From: Clonostachys chloroleuca
Lineage: Eukaryota; Ascomycota; Sordariomycetes; Hypocreales; Bionectriaceae
DNA: 64,000 bases
Assembly: GCA_037952775.1 (NCBI GenBank)
Contig: JBANAY010000003.1
Coordinates: 4,526,001 to 4,590,000, forward strand
Direction: 5' to 3'
Shown piece by piece: positions 1 through 12,126 of the stretch. The notes under the pieces were generated by a model. It was given only the letters and a program-made list of their open reading frames with translations, had not been told where the DNA came from and ran no database searches. The translations under genes and the position numbers were made by a program. Positions within the stretch are counted from its first letter, which is position 1. Each line of letters begins with the position of its first letter.

Positions 1-1122
1 TTTCTGCTATTTTTCTCTAGATATCCCAGTTTTGGGCCTTAGTTTTTCTACCATAAGCACATAGAATTAAGTCTGTTAGTGTCACCACCTAACAGCTTCC
101 AGCTTCACAGGTAAAAGGGATAAATTAAGACTATTACTTCTAACTAGTAATTAGAAAGTATTTATTTTTATTATTAATATATACTCTTGATTATCTTAGT
201 ACTTTTTATTCTAATATCTTATTAGCTCTTTCTACTCTTAATATAATATATCTAAATTAAATAATTCAGTATTAATTATAATTTCCTAGATCTAGAATAC
301 TATTAAGATAAAGTTATCTTAGAGAAGGGTGATCCTTTTATATAATGGTTGCCTTAGAGCTCCCAAACTCCTGTCTGATTGACGACCTTTGGGAATACTC
401 ACACCACGTACAGCTCCTTCGAAATATCGCTGCAAAGCATTCATGCTTTTCAGCGCGGCTTATTGGTCTAAAGGTGATAGTCTACCGAGCTCTTGCTCTA
501 TTCATAGAGAGATTACCAACAAATGCTACCAGCCTAGGTACGAAACCCTAGAGGCTGACACAGTAATCTGTAGGAACAACCGTTATTCTCTTTATCTTCC
601 AGCACCTGAAAACCCCCCTCCCCAGAAGAGCCTCCGTGGGGTCTGCAATAACCGGGCATTTATCCACATTCTCCCACATTCTCCCACTTGTCCCACATTG
701 TCCCACATGGATTCCGGTCCTGCAAATGCATAACTATCTTCTACCGAAATTGCTCCGTATCTTCTGACCCCACTTCCCTCCGCAATGGTGCCCGTTCTCC
801 GCCAACGTCGTTGCTCCTACCCTACGCACAGCAGGTTCTCGTCAAGGCTGAGAGTGGTCAGCTTTGGTCCATTGTAGAGTTAATGAAATGTCCGTCCTGT
901 TACATATGGTAACGATCTTGACTTTGGAGCGATTTACCCTTCGAGATGACTTCAACACATGCTACTAACCGGATGATGTACGATTGACAGGTGAAAAGTT
1001 GGTAGTGTTCAAGGGTTGCAAAGTCTTGATTCGTAATCGCTGTTGTTATTCAAATTCTATGCATACACGGAAGCCAAATCATATTTGTTTTCTCCTCTGC
1101 GGTACCTGTTACCTTGACCTAT
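1..1122. other. Intergenic, AT-rich left edge
   Basis: No gene is supported here. Roughly the stretch 110-345 is very rich in A and T with almost no CpG, unlike the rest of the window, and may be the edge of a mutated (RIP-type) repeat; that is inference. From about 345 on the composition becomes ordinary, and the short open frames show no recognisable protein. Confidence 0.5.
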
Positions 1123-3854
1123 TTAATATAGGATAGCATTCGCCTCTTCGTTAAACCCTAAGCTATGGTAATTGAATATAGTATCATTTGGATCGATGAA
1201 CTTGCTACATTCCAAGTTTTGCAAGTCAGAAAAGGCAGCGTCAAGTACCTCCAAATCGTTGTCATGGAACCCCTCAACCCCGGCTGTGAAATTGTTTTCC
1301 AAGATCACAGAATCATCCAGACTGCAGGCTGAGTCCGGATCTAAAGCAGACGCCGAAGTGCTTTGTTGATGATTTGAAGAAGGCGCCTCGTTCACCTCAC
1401 CCAGTTGATCAAGATCATGACCATCCGACGTTTCCAGCAACTTCAACATGGCGCTCTCAAGTGGGCTTTGCTTAAAGGATGCTGTGGTTGGGGACCTTCC
1501 CACTGTGTGCTTCATGACCCACTGAATCGTTTTGGAAAGCTCTCCTTCACAAGCCGTGTATCCTGTCGAGAGAGTCAGGTCTATCGTCAAGGCTAGTTTG
1601 GCGTAGTCCTCGATAGGCAGGTGATTTTCCTCAGTTTGGGTTGTCATACGCCGGGACGAGAGGGAAAGCTCCAAGTCCGGTTCGCAGATAAAGTGTTTCT
1701 GGTTCACGATGGAGCTGATGATTTCTGTGAGTCCTTCGACTCCTTCGTAGAGGTTTTGATAGATTTTCATGACCTCTAAGAAGATGTTCTCCTCAGAGCT
1801 TGGCAAGGTGCATGGGATCTCTCGGCCGTCCTTCGTTGTGTTGAGGGTGTAGAGCAACGCTATGCAAGGTATACTACAACGTGGAGGAGTCAGCTTGACT
1901 TGTTTTGGTTTTCACATCAGTGATTATAAAGGAGCCTCACATGCTAACAGGTAGAAATTGGATGAGGCGGCGCTTCGCCAAAGTGTAAAGGCATTCGGTG
2001 GCACACGATGTTGCCTCTTGGACCCTACCGCGGAGGCTTACCAACTCATGCGTGTGAGCTGTACTCGCTTCGTAGTGTACAAGTATTTGTCTATTTGCCA
2101 CCGCGATCTTTGCCGAGCTATAGCACTTGGTCAGAGATTAGCTTGCTCTCGAGCTGTACTCCAATGACGTTGTCTAACTTACTAGTAATAAATCCGCTGT
2201 AGATTTTGAAAGAGTCCTAGGGAAGGATGGTCGTCCATCGGCTGATCGGCGCAAAGCCGGCCATCATGCCAATAATTGCTGTGGTTGTCAGCCGTCTTCG
2301 CATGCCAGCGCTCCAACGCTGTCTGACACGTGATGAGACTAGCAGTCTCGTTTATGGGGCTGCTCATTCTGTTGATCACAGACTGATTTGTGTCGTAGGG
2401 AAACAGTAGCATTGACATTTGAGCGATCTGAACACACAACTCACCCAGGTCCAAAAAGATCTCAAGTAGGCGCATTTTGACCTGGGGGCTGTATGCTTTG
2501 GACCGATGGATCTCATCTTGCAAGTCTTCAAACCTCAAAGAGAATGTAGTTGATTGCTCCAACTCGCCTGGCGTCAGTTGACAACGTCTTCTCGACGAGA
2601 TGGCCATTGTACCGTCGCGGAAAATGCAGCAGGCCCATAGTCGTTTCAGCAAATTGTTAAAGTGTTTGTCGTCTGGTTCCACCAGGTTAGCTGGCTTGAA
2701 GACTGCTTGATGAGCCCTGAGCTGCTTCGCCTTTTCAATAGCGATTCTTAACCAAGCTGTATTTGGTCTGCTGAATACGTCCTCTGAGGACGGGGTCCAA
2801 TATGAAAGCAAAAGACTAGCTTGGGCGACATGCAGTCTTGATGTTTCGACTTCGAAGGTGTAGAGTAGCCTAGCGCGCTCAAACATGGTGCGTCGCGCTG
2901 CCTTGACGGAACTGAAACCCAGTCGCCTGAGCGTCTTAGGCGACATGAAACTACAGGCAGTGAAGAGCATCGCCTGGAACACGAGCAGAGAGAAGGTACC
3001 CGTAGTGTTGACCTGGTCTTGCTCGCCGCTGCCATCGTAAATCTTTTGGAAAGACGCTTCGTTGATCAATGGAAGAAAAGGATGGACATATCGGAAATAT
3101 TGCTCCACAAACTCGTCCAGAAAAACTCGACATGGTAGTCGGAGGCAGTGCTTGAGCTCCAAATAATTGATATCTTCTGGCGGAAGCTTATGTAAATTGC
3201 CTACCCTAAGAAAGCGGTAGGCAGAGACTGGTACAGTGGTTATAAACATATGCTCCTTCTGTTGAAATACGGAGCATAGCGACTGTGTAAAGTGACCCAG
3301 CTCGGCTCCAGAGGCTGCTGAAGAGTCTGAAGCTCCGCTGTTGGACACTTGGGATTCTCGGAGTGTGATAAAGCCTTCATTAATGCCTGGTAAGCCTAGC
3401 ACGGAGGTGTCTTCAAGATCATTTGTGCTGCCGATCAGTATTGGGTCTACGTCGGTACGTGTGCCCATCGGTATATCGGTAGCCGCGGTGACCTCGTGCT
3501 TTTCCGGTTCGTGTGAGGGCCTTGAGCCTTGAGATTCGGGCAATTGACCAGGATTCTTCTGAAAGCAGGGTTTCTTGTTGGTGCTTCTGTAGAACCGCTG
3601 TTTAGCCAAGTTGCACTGCTTCCAGGTGGAACTAGACTCGAGCCATGGTAATACCTTTTCGAAGCTCTGGCAGCGATGATACACGTCTCGTCATCGAGCG
3701 CGCAATTTGAGCAAGGGCTACCATGTGCCAGGACGTCGCATCTGACCTTCCGCCGACGACACTCTAAGCAGGCCTTGGAGGCCCGCGGTCGCCGCTTCTT
3801 GAAGGTATTAGTGGTTGTATTTTCTGTGTCTTTGGCTTTGGGAGACGGCGTCAT
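1123..3854 (-). CDS. Zn(II)2Cys6 transcription factor, CTF1/Far-like
   Basis: Nuclear regulator of 843 residues. Exons (minus strand): 3854-3655, 3586-2183, 2117-1941, 1873-1123; the introns of 65-68 nt keep phase throughout. Cys29, 32, 39, 48, 51 and 58 form a complete binuclear zinc cluster behind a basic stretch (KKRRPRASK). A Fungal_trans domain follows at about residues 200-420, including FVEQYFRYVHPFLPLINE. The overall plan resembles cutinase transcription factor 1 and the Far fatty-acid regulators, which are known to control peroxisomal beta-oxidation. The next two genes are a peroxisomal thiolase and an acyl-CoA synthetase, so control of fatty-acid use is a reasonable inference. I did not find the CCTCGG/CCGAGG site of Far/CTF1 proteins in the thiolase-synthetase promoter, so the target is not proven. 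Confidence 0.85.
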
Positions 3855-4401
3855 CTTGCGTATCGGTTATATTTTCCTCGTTACAGATTAAAATAAGGAA
3901 GAAGAGACAAAGAATAGCATTGAGCCTACGCGTTTTAATGATCTATCTCCACATAGATGCACCCTTCACTTGTGGCCGTGGAAGAGGGGGTCGATGTGGG
4001 GATCTACCCGCACAACATGAATCCCAGGGGGTCGAACCTGGGGAATTTTCCGGAGATCTAACGCACGTAAATGTCGTCTTCTCATAGAGAACCCTCTGTA
4101 GCTCCTACCGATCACCGGTCTCGACGTGTAGCTAATGTTGTGGGGGGCAATGCACTATCAGACCCCAATAACCAACGCATCTCCTCCGTTCAGTTCAGAC
4201 TGTTGCCAGAGCATTTGCTCTCCTTATGAGGCTCTCTTACCTAGCAGTCTCTTATATAGTAACCTGAGTCAGTTTCAGCGGCCTTGCTACTCCCCCAATG
4301 CTTACTCGGACATTTCAGTAAATGGGAACGATATTGCTCTCTAGACCTGATATACACTGGAGCCCAAGATTCTACGTGCTTTCAGCTTGACTGCATTCGT
4401 G
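3855..4401. other. Intergenic, promoter of the CTF1-like gene
   Basis: Holds the upstream region of the regulator at 3854 and the 3' flank of the thiolase that ends at 4402. No coding frame is supported. A tRNA T-arm-like hairpin near 4021-4042 lacks a matching body and was not called. Confidence 0.4.
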
Positions 4402-6007
4402 TCACTGCTCTGATACAATCAGGCTTGCCATTCCCATTCCCTAATCGTATAGTCAGCTACTAAGGCCGGAAAGAGCATGTGAAAGATACTTACAGTTCCA
4501 ACACACATTGAAGTCACAGCAATCTTACCGCCAATACTCTTCAACTCCGACAAGGCCGTGACAATCTGCCGGGCTCCGGTGCAACCGAGCGGGTGGCCAA
4601 AGGCTCTGCGATTGATGCCAATGTTAGCTAACTCTGATCAACTGTCGCTCTTAATGGATGCTCGGGTCTTACATGGCGCCACCTCGAGGATTGAGTCGTC
4701 GTGGGTCAATTCCAAGTGTTTCTGTACAGTAGACGAGCTGTGAATATTAGTCTACTTTTTCTGATAGATGTTTGCTCGAGGAAATAGAAGCGATCCTTAC
4801 CATTGAAGAAAAAGCTTCGTTTATCTCAAAGATATCGACCTCATCATTAGAGATCCCCAGCTTCCCCAGTAGTTTCGGGATAGCGATTGATGGCCCGATG
4901 CCCATAATGCGAGGCTCCAGTCCCACGACCGTGGATAGAACAAACTTGCCAAGGATCGGCTGCTGCAGCCTCTCGGCAACTTCGCGTCGCATTATAAGGA
5001 CTGCAGCAGCTCCGTCTGTAATCTGCGAGGCGTTACCGCCCGTGGTAGTAGCAGGAGGCCACTGGGGAAATGCCGATCGTATCTTGGCCAGTCCCTCCAC
5101 TGTCGTTCCAGGCCGGACACCATCATCATGGTCAGCGGTCACAGTCTTCATGGCACCAGTTTTTGGGTCCTTCCACATTGTGGTAATCGGCAAAATCTCC
5201 TCGGCTGTGCGACCGGATTTCTGAGCTGCCTCAGCCTTCTGGTAAGAAGCAGCGGCATATTCATCCTGTCGTTGTCGGGAAATGCCGAAGTCTCGCGCAA
5301 CATTCTCCGACGTCCAGGGCATGAGTTCAGTCAAGTCTCTGATTGTAGGCTTCCCTAGAAACTCGTCGGGGAACTTTGGAGCGCCTGTATCGGGGTTGGT
5401 ACTCATGCTCTCGGCGCCGACTGCAATACCAATATCGATACTTCCCGAAGCCACCTTCTGGGCGACAGCCTCGACGGCCAACAGGCCAGAGGAGCACCAT
5501 CGACTGACGGTAGATATAGCAGTGGTTGCAGGGAAGCCGGCAGCAAGTCCCGCTGCACGCGTGATGAAAGCTGCATCTTTGTGTAAGACGTTGCCCAAGA
5601 CAATTTCTTCGACGAGCTTCGGGTCCAAGTTGGATCTCTCCACAACACCCTTTCTGCTTGTCAGACCTCAACATCAACATGCACTGGCAGGCAAGTGCAG
5701 CAGATTGCATGCCATCTTTGGGGCCCCACGTACCTTCAATGTGGGCACCAACAACCCCTCAAGAGGAGTGTCCTTGAGGTATCCTTTCCGCGCCTTGGTG
5801 AGAGGGGTTCGCAACGCAAGAGTAAAGACCTATGAATTGCATTCAATCTTACTGTTTTGAGTCAAGTTTCACTAGCAGAAGAAAGATACTAACGACATCT
5901 TTGGGGTTTTTGCTCAGCAATGTCGACACGGCAGCACTGACATGTGGACCGGCAGTCCTCTGCAGGTGCCCTGAGATGTGTCCAATGCGCTGAGTCGGCG
6001 AAGACAT
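4402..6007 (-). CDS. Peroxisomal 3-ketoacyl-CoA thiolase (PTS2)
   Basis: Acetyl-CoA C-acyltransferase, the last step of peroxisomal beta-oxidation, 424 residues. Exons: 6007-5894, 5829-5734, 5649-4801, 4737-4673, 4605-4494, 4440-4402, all in phase. Near the N-terminus R-I-x5-H-L (residues 7-15) is a textbook PTS2 signal for peroxisomal import. The nucleophile is Cys122 in RWCSSGL. NEAF, His379 in GHPLGCTG and Cys409 in MCVGTGMG complete the thiolase active site. Length matches fungal peroxisomal thiolases (about 417). The start was chosen because it places the PTS2 at the N-terminus and leaves no in-frame intron signal upstream. It is transcribed divergently from the acyl-CoA synthetase 370 bp away, so the two may share a promoter. 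Confidence 0.93.
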
Positions 6008-6376
6008 GCTTGTTTCTCGGGTTCGGTACGTTTCCAAGTTCTCCAAAAAAGAGTATAAAAAAAAAAAAGGTAATTTCATCAGAGACTGCGTGGGTGAACA
6101 ATGTGGATGCTTATAAGCTCCCAGCGTGATGTGGCTCGGCTGTTTAGACAGATGGGCCATCTCAGCCCCACGTAAACAAAAGGCCGCGGCTCCTACCTTC
6201 GGCATCTCTTCAACAAAAGAGCTGTCCATTTTACCGAGTTTTACAAGGCCGCAGTGGACATATAAACAAGTTCCGCATATCGACTACTTCGCTTCGCAGT
6301 TCTTCGTCGGCTTGGATTATATATCGGCATCATCATTATAGTCACAATCGTGTGGACTAATTCGATTCTACGAGAC
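6008..6376. promoter_or_regulatory. Divergent promoter, thiolase / acyl-CoA synthetase
   Basis: This 369-bp gap separates two divergently transcribed beta-oxidation genes. A TATA-like TATAAA lies near 6260, about 115 bp before the synthetase start, and an A-rich tract sits at 6056-6068. No CCTCGG or CCGAGG site is present in the gap. Confidence 0.5.
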
Positions 6377-8563
6377 ATGGCTCCCCCAATGATTTCAATC
6401 AAGGGGCCCTCGAAGAAGGCGGCCATCGCAGCTTCTTCTGTGGCTGCTGCTCTTTTGGGAGCGGTATACGCAAACAATCACTACGGAGTGACATACGACA
6501 TAAATCAACTTCGTCATGAGAAAGCCTTCCAAAAACGTCTTGCACAACGCATTCAGGCCCTGGGCGGCAACTTTTCCTTACACCACATGCTCGAACTCGC
6601 TGATCCAGAGGCAGAAGCCCTCTGGTTTGAAGGTCGACGGTGGACCTTTGCGGAAACCCTTCTTGGTATGTCTCATACCGATGGAACTACACCGGCTGTT
6701 AGCATCTAACAATTGTCTGCAGAGTCTACCAAACTAGCTGCTCTACTCCAAGAGAGGGGTATTGTCAGCGGTGACACGGTGGTATTTATGACTTCTAACT
6801 CCCCCGAGATGATTGTCGCTTTGGCAGCGGTGTCCAAACTTGGTGCCGTGCCCGCGCTGATAAATACGGCATTGAGAAGTACGTTCGTAATTCCATCTGT
6901 CACCATCTCATACTGACTAACCTCACTACTCCCCTATCCACAGATCACACTCTTCAGCATTGCCTCGACATCGTGAATGCAAAGCTTATGATTTGCACAC
7001 CTGATCTTGTCGCGGCGATCGCGGAGGAAGAGAGTAGCACCACAACGCCGCCAATCCTCTCATTGTCTTTGTCGTCTTTCCCCCCACTTCAACTATCCCC
7101 GGAGACATGCGCTAATGCTGGCATTACCGTGGTCCGTTACGAGGACCTTGCAAACGTTGAAGTTTGCGCCCTCACACCACCCAAGCGTCTTCTCAAAGAT
7201 GTCGGTGTCTTGATCTACACCTCGGGCACAAGCGGCAAGCCAAAGGCCGTTGCGGTCAAGAATTTCCTACTTGTCCTGGTCTCAACCACGCTTCCGCTTG
7301 ATGCTAAGAACCCTCGTACCTACCTCCCCCTCCGGACCTACTCCTGTCTACCTCTCTTCCATGCCACAGCCCTCTTCACAGGCGTTTATTACAACGCCGG
7401 GATCTCAGGCTCACTATGTCTTGCCCGCAAGTTCTCAGCGTCACAGTTCTCCAACGAACTTGTGAAGTCTGGTGCCACTCGGATGCTGTACGTCGGTGAG
7501 CTCTGTAGGTATCTTCTTAGGGCGCCTGATTCGCCAAATGACCGGGCACACAAGTGTATTGTGGCCGTGGGTAACGGCCTCAGTGCCGATGTATGGCGGC
7601 AGTTTGTACAACGATTCAACATTCCGGAAGTCCGAGAAATCTATCGCTCTACAGAGGGAATTGCTAAGTTTGACAACTATACGTGTCTTCTGAGCGGTGC
7701 TGGAAAGGTCGGCTATGCCGGTCCTGTGAAGGCGAGAGCTGAAGACACAACCTTCTTGGTGAAATATGACACCGAGAGCGGCTCTCTCTATCGGGACCCC
7801 AAAACGGGGTTCTGTGTCCCCGCCAAGGCAGACGAACCTGGGGAGGCTATTGGGCGGGTGCGATCTATGGATCTCCTGAACAATTATCATAATGATGACG
7901 TAGCAACGCAAGCTAAGCTAGTCTCTGACGTCTTTGAGAAGGGCGACTTGTTCCAACGGACGGGAGACCTTCTTGTACGCCAGAGCAATGGCTGGATCAG
8001 GTTTCACGACCGTACGGGTGATACTTTCAGATGGCGAGGCGAAAACGTTAGCGCTAGCGAAGTACGTGAGCATATTGAGAAGCTCGACAGTGTGAAGGCT
8101 TGCTCAGCGTATGCCGTCAGACTCCCAGGGTAAGCTTTCTTGGTTCCAATGCCACTGCTAATCCTAATCATTTGTCTAACTCGGGTTTGCAGATATGATG
8201 GTCAGGCTGGCGCCGCCGCCATTACATTAGTCGACCCGTCTGCCGAGGACTCTTTCATCAGCACTCTATTTGATCGCTTACAGGCCCGTGGTCTAGCCTT
8301 GTACCAGATGCCCAGACTTATCCGATTCCGAGCCTCGTAAGACACTCCGCTTACTATATCTCTTAGCATTGTAAACTAATATCCGCGATGATAGCATTGA
8401 CACAACTGCTACTTTCAAGCAGTCGAGTGCGGGCATGAAGAGCCTCTCGTGGGATCCTGAGGAAAACCAGGGAGACAAGGTTTACTGGTTGAATGGAAAC
8501 AGGTATCGCCAGATTGACCCTATTTCATGGACTGACATCAAGCTTGGAAAGGCAAGGCTGTAA
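6377..8563 (+). CDS. Very-long-chain acyl-CoA synthetase / fatty-acid transporter (FATP/FAT1 family)
   Basis: Activates long fatty acids to CoA thioesters, probably at the peroxisome; 647 residues. Exons: 6377-6665, 6723-6878, 6944-8129, 8193-8336, 8395-8563, in phase. A hydrophobic segment covers about residues 14-30. The AMP-binding motif YTSGTSGKPK lies at about residue 240 and the FATP/VLACS signature DRTGDTFRWRGENVS at about 503. The protein ends in ARL, a variant of the SKL-type PTS1, so with the neighbouring PTS2 thiolase both products point to the peroxisome. Length fits yeast Fat1 and animal FATP (about 620-670). The first ATG in frame is at 6377. The substrate chain length cannot be read from the sequence. 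Confidence 0.9.
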
Positions 8564-9641
8564 AACTTTATTGCTATCAGTATTTCTAATTTTTATCTAT
8601 TTATCTTATATCGAAGCTACTAGCTCAGACTTGAGAATTATTTTTTTTTTTTTTTTTTAAAAAATATTGTTTTGAATTTTTTAAAAAAAAAATATCATAG
8701 ATTAAAAAAATTAAAAACTACCTATTTCATATTTTTGATGGGTGTTGACTTACACTGGTCTCTGAGAGGTGGCTAAGACCATGACGAACTCTTTAGATGA
8801 AGCCAGCAGAGAACTCACTTACCCGGGATCACAGCTTCAACGACTCTTCAAGGAGACGAAGGGCAATAAGACGCTTGGTAATTGAGTCGCAGAGTAACGC
8901 GGGGGCATCGAGGCTGCTCAATGAACTATCCAGACATGTAAACCCCGATCAGATCCATACAACCTACGACAATAAAATGCAGCGTTTAGGTGTAGATCTG
9001 TCAAGGGTTCTGTAGTACTTCCACTTACACAATATCCATATCACTTAATGATGTTGACGATATCAAAATCTCATCTAAGGCCCTACTGACTAGGTTATTA
9101 TAGCAGGCGGGAAGTACCTAATGGCAAAATATCCTCGAAGAAGGTAAGCGACATTGCCTCGAATTGAGGAAATGAGACGGCTAGGATTCAGGTGTTGAGA
9201 GGAACTAGAGGCTGTCAAGAAATAGCTCTGCGAATATTCTCCTTCTCCTTAACTCCCTCAGATTAAGGAGCTACTGTGGAGCTGACTGACGCTGAGGAGA
9301 GACGTCAGCACTAGGCCCTCTCGGTTACTCTGAATCTTCAGAATTTGAAAAGGTCTCTTGGTCTTTGAGCCGCTGAAGCTGGCATTTTGGCCTACCAGCA
9401 TAAGAACAAATGCAGTGAACTCTCCAGAAGATCAGATTTTGTGGCTGTTTGTGCTCTACCGAGCGATTAGTCCGATTAGCAGTGTATGGTGGCCTGACCC
9501 CAGTCCTGCACTAACATCATGAGAAGAGGGGGATTTTTACAGGGGAGAGCGAATCTTACACGGTTATAAGACTTTCTGGCATCTGTCATTATTTCTCGCT
9601 TACTCTTCTTCCAGTGTCAGCAGAGAGTTGCAGTTTACACA
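8564..9641. other. Intergenic with poly-T/poly-A low-complexity block
   Basis: An 18-base T run starts at 8641 and is followed by A- and T-runs to about 8717. The rest (8720-9641) carries only short open frames without a recognisable product. The last 100 bases are the promoter and leader of the NmrA-like gene. Confidence 0.4.
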
Positions 9642-10649
9642 ATGAGTAGCGCAAACAACATCACCAGCGTCGCGCTAGCCGGTGTATGTCTCCCTCCATC
9701 AACCTTACTGTCCCGCGGCTAACCCGATCCACTTGACATACAGAAAGGCCGTTTCGGCTCCGTCGTCCTTGACGAGCTTCTCGGGGCTGGTTTCAGAGTC
9801 ACCGTCTTGACGCGGTCAGCAGCCGGCATAACCGGAGTCCCCGATGAAGTCAAGGTTGTCCAGGTGGACTACACCTCCGAGGAGTCACTACGAAAGGCAA
9901 TCCAGGGCCACGATGCAGTAGTCTCGACCGTCGCCGGCGCGGCCGTCGCAAGCCAGAAGCCGCTCATCAATGCTGCTATCTCCGCCGGGGTGAAACACTT
10001 CATCCCGGCCGACTATGCCATGAGCCTCCGAAGCCCCGACGTGCGGAAGCTGCCTCCTTACACGGACGTTCACGCCATTGAGGAGTATCTGGAAGCGAAC
10101 TCTGGCCAAATGCAATGGACTATCGTCGCTTGCGGTGGGTTTTTGGAGTATCTCTTCGATCTGCCATTTGTGGTTGATTTCGGCAATCGCAAACTAGACA
10201 TAGTGAGCGGAGGAACAGCCCAGTTCAGCACCTCCAAGTTCGTCACGGCAGCAAAGGCTGTTACCGGCGTTCTGCAACAGCCTGACAGGGTCAAAGATCA
10301 TTGCGTCCAAGTTCATGCCATACCGATAACTCAGAGCCAGATTTGGGATATCATCAAGAGGAACGATAAGAAGTTGAGCGAGTGGACGGTTACAGAACAG
10401 GATGGCGATGCCAAATTCCAGGCAGGTCTGGATATGCTGAAAAGAGGTGAACTGACTATGGAAGCTGTTTCCACCCTAATGGCGGGCGCTACATGGGGTG
10501 GCAAGTACAAAGTGGTGTTTGACGAGACTGATAACCACTGGCTGGGGATCGAGACGATCTCTGAGGGCGAACTGGAGGGTATTCTGAAGAAGAAAATCGA
10601 ACAGGGAATCTCTTCGATTGCTTCGGATACGATCGTATCTGATTTCTAA
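9642..10649 (+). CDS. NmrA-like / isoflavone-reductase-like NAD(P)-binding protein
   Basis: Atypical short-chain dehydrogenase of the NmrA/isoflavone reductase group, 315 residues. Exons: 9642-9683 and 9744-10649; a 60-nt intron falls inside the dinucleotide loop. The N-terminus reads SVALAGKGRFG, in the place of the usual GATGxxG Rossmann loop. The first glycine is therefore shifted and the loop is not canonical. Further on, HDAVVSTVAG, GVKHFIPADYAMS and a typical C-terminal helix region match fungal isoflavone-reductase-like proteins. Members may be oxidoreductases or redox-sensing regulators without catalysis; which applies here cannot be told. It lies downstream of the beta-oxidation group on the same strand as the synthetase, but the 1-kb gap gives no direct evidence of co-regulation. 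Confidence 0.85.
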
Positions 10650-11038
10650 GTCTTCATGATGCCATCGTTGAGCTCAGTTGTTTAAGCTATAGTCAAAATA
10701 ATCCAAAGGTAAAGCTTGCTCAGCATCAACAGACTTGATTTTCTAGTCTTATTTATATAGACTTATTACATTTCAATACAGCATGTTTGCTGTACTTATA
10801 TAACTATGAAAGTGCTATCACTTGAGCACGGGCAGGGCAAGGCGAAGTTGAGTATGTGAGGGTACCTGTGTTCGTAGCTGCTATTACTGATGGTCTTCTC
10901 CCACGACATCATATTATTCGTATATTATTCATAAAAGGTGAAAGTAGAATTTCGGAGAACTCTTGATATGATCAATCAGCGCCCATCAGCCAGTGTCGGA
11001 GTCCTATAAGCCGAGTAAAAGATTGGCCGTCGACAGTT
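10650..11038. other. Tail-to-tail intergenic region
   Basis: Lies between the 3' ends of the NmrA-like gene (+) and the GFA-domain gene (-). AT-rich and polyadenylation-type sequence follows 10650. I see no gene. Confidence 0.4.
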
Positions 11039-12126
11039 TCACTGTCCTTGGAGAAGACTCGACTGCCACTCATTGATTCCATCCAATGCAGCTATACAAA
11101 GAGACTCCCTCCATCCACCCCTTGTATCTGAGGTCCAATCTATCTCATTGTATGCCCAAGAAAGTAGGCCTTCAGCTCTTGGTCCGCTGGGATGATCAAG
11201 AACACCGACTGCAATATCCACTTGTTGTGGAAGGTCTTGCCGTGTGTAGAAGATCGTCGCTGCACAGAAAGCACAAGAGTAGCGGTTAACCCCTGGCGAA
11301 CTATGGTACCTGTGAAGCGTGCCCAATCTCTTGTCTCCGCGATCGCCTGCCTCTTCCAAGTCAGTGATGGTGTTGAATAACTGATTGCGATGGCTCGGGT
11401 CATAGAGGTGGTCCACCCCAGCAAAGGCCCAATATACAAGATCGCTCCCTGTAACATTTCGACAGGCATCGATGTGGGTCACGTATTTCTTGTTTCGTGG
11501 ATCTATGTAACGAGGTGGTTCCTCGCTGAGATCCCAGGTGACATCGATTCCAGACTTCAAAAGCAGATTGACTCCTTTGCAACGAAACCACATTGGCGTG
11601 AACTCGGGAGACGCCCTATTTTCAGATTCTCGCCTGGTTTTGTCTTCCGGCCACGAGAACGGGATCTCCTCGCTTGTTCCAGTCCGCGCAACTGACCTCT
11701 TCAAGACTCTCCCGTCCACATCCCTCCGAAGCCACATTGAACACCCACCATCAACCGCATCCCACACGAAAATATGCTCCCCGTATCTCAGCACCCCCTT
11801 TTCCGTGTTCTGAATAGCCCCCGTCAGCACATGGGGTTTATTCCCCGTGGTCGAACCCAAGCAGAAAAGCTGCGATGAGCATGTCTGGCACGAAAAGATG
11901 TCGACGTTGGGTGAGAACATGTAGCGTCTGAGCTTGGACAAGTCAATCTTCGTATCCGGCCACTCGACGCATGTGAATGCGAGCGTGCCAAGATTATGCC
12001 GACATGAGGTGCAATGGCAGCAAAGGCTGTCAGAGGAAGGGACGAGGATGGCAGAATCACCGTGAACTTGTAGGCCACGCAATGGCAGCGGGCGCGGAGG
12101 GTGGTGTGGTCGCCGGACAATGTCAT
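11039..12126 (-). CDS. CENP-V/GFA-domain protein, frame broken by one base
   Basis: Protein of about 362 residues with the cysteine pattern of the glutathione-dependent formaldehyde-activating (GFA/CENP-V) fold: RCHC near residue 15, then CCHCTSC, and later FSCQTCSSQLF, with CAFC in a second, more distant copy. These bind zinc in the family; the substrate is unknown. First ATG is 12126. The CHC part and the CCHCTSC part are in different frames. They join only if one base is added, most simply in the TTT run at 12022-12024, giving LTAFCCHC. The open length 1088 plus one is divisible by three. A 41-nt intron would also restore the frame, but it would remove the conserved FTVILP segment. So this is more likely a base miscall than a splice site. 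Confidence 0.7.

Noticed and set aside
4021..4042. tRNA T-arm-like hairpin around GGTCGAACC
   Set aside because: No acceptor, D or anticodon arm at the right spacing on either strand.
6008..6376. Far/CTF1-type CCTCGG site in the thiolase-synthetase promoter
   Set aside because: Looked for on both strands and not found.
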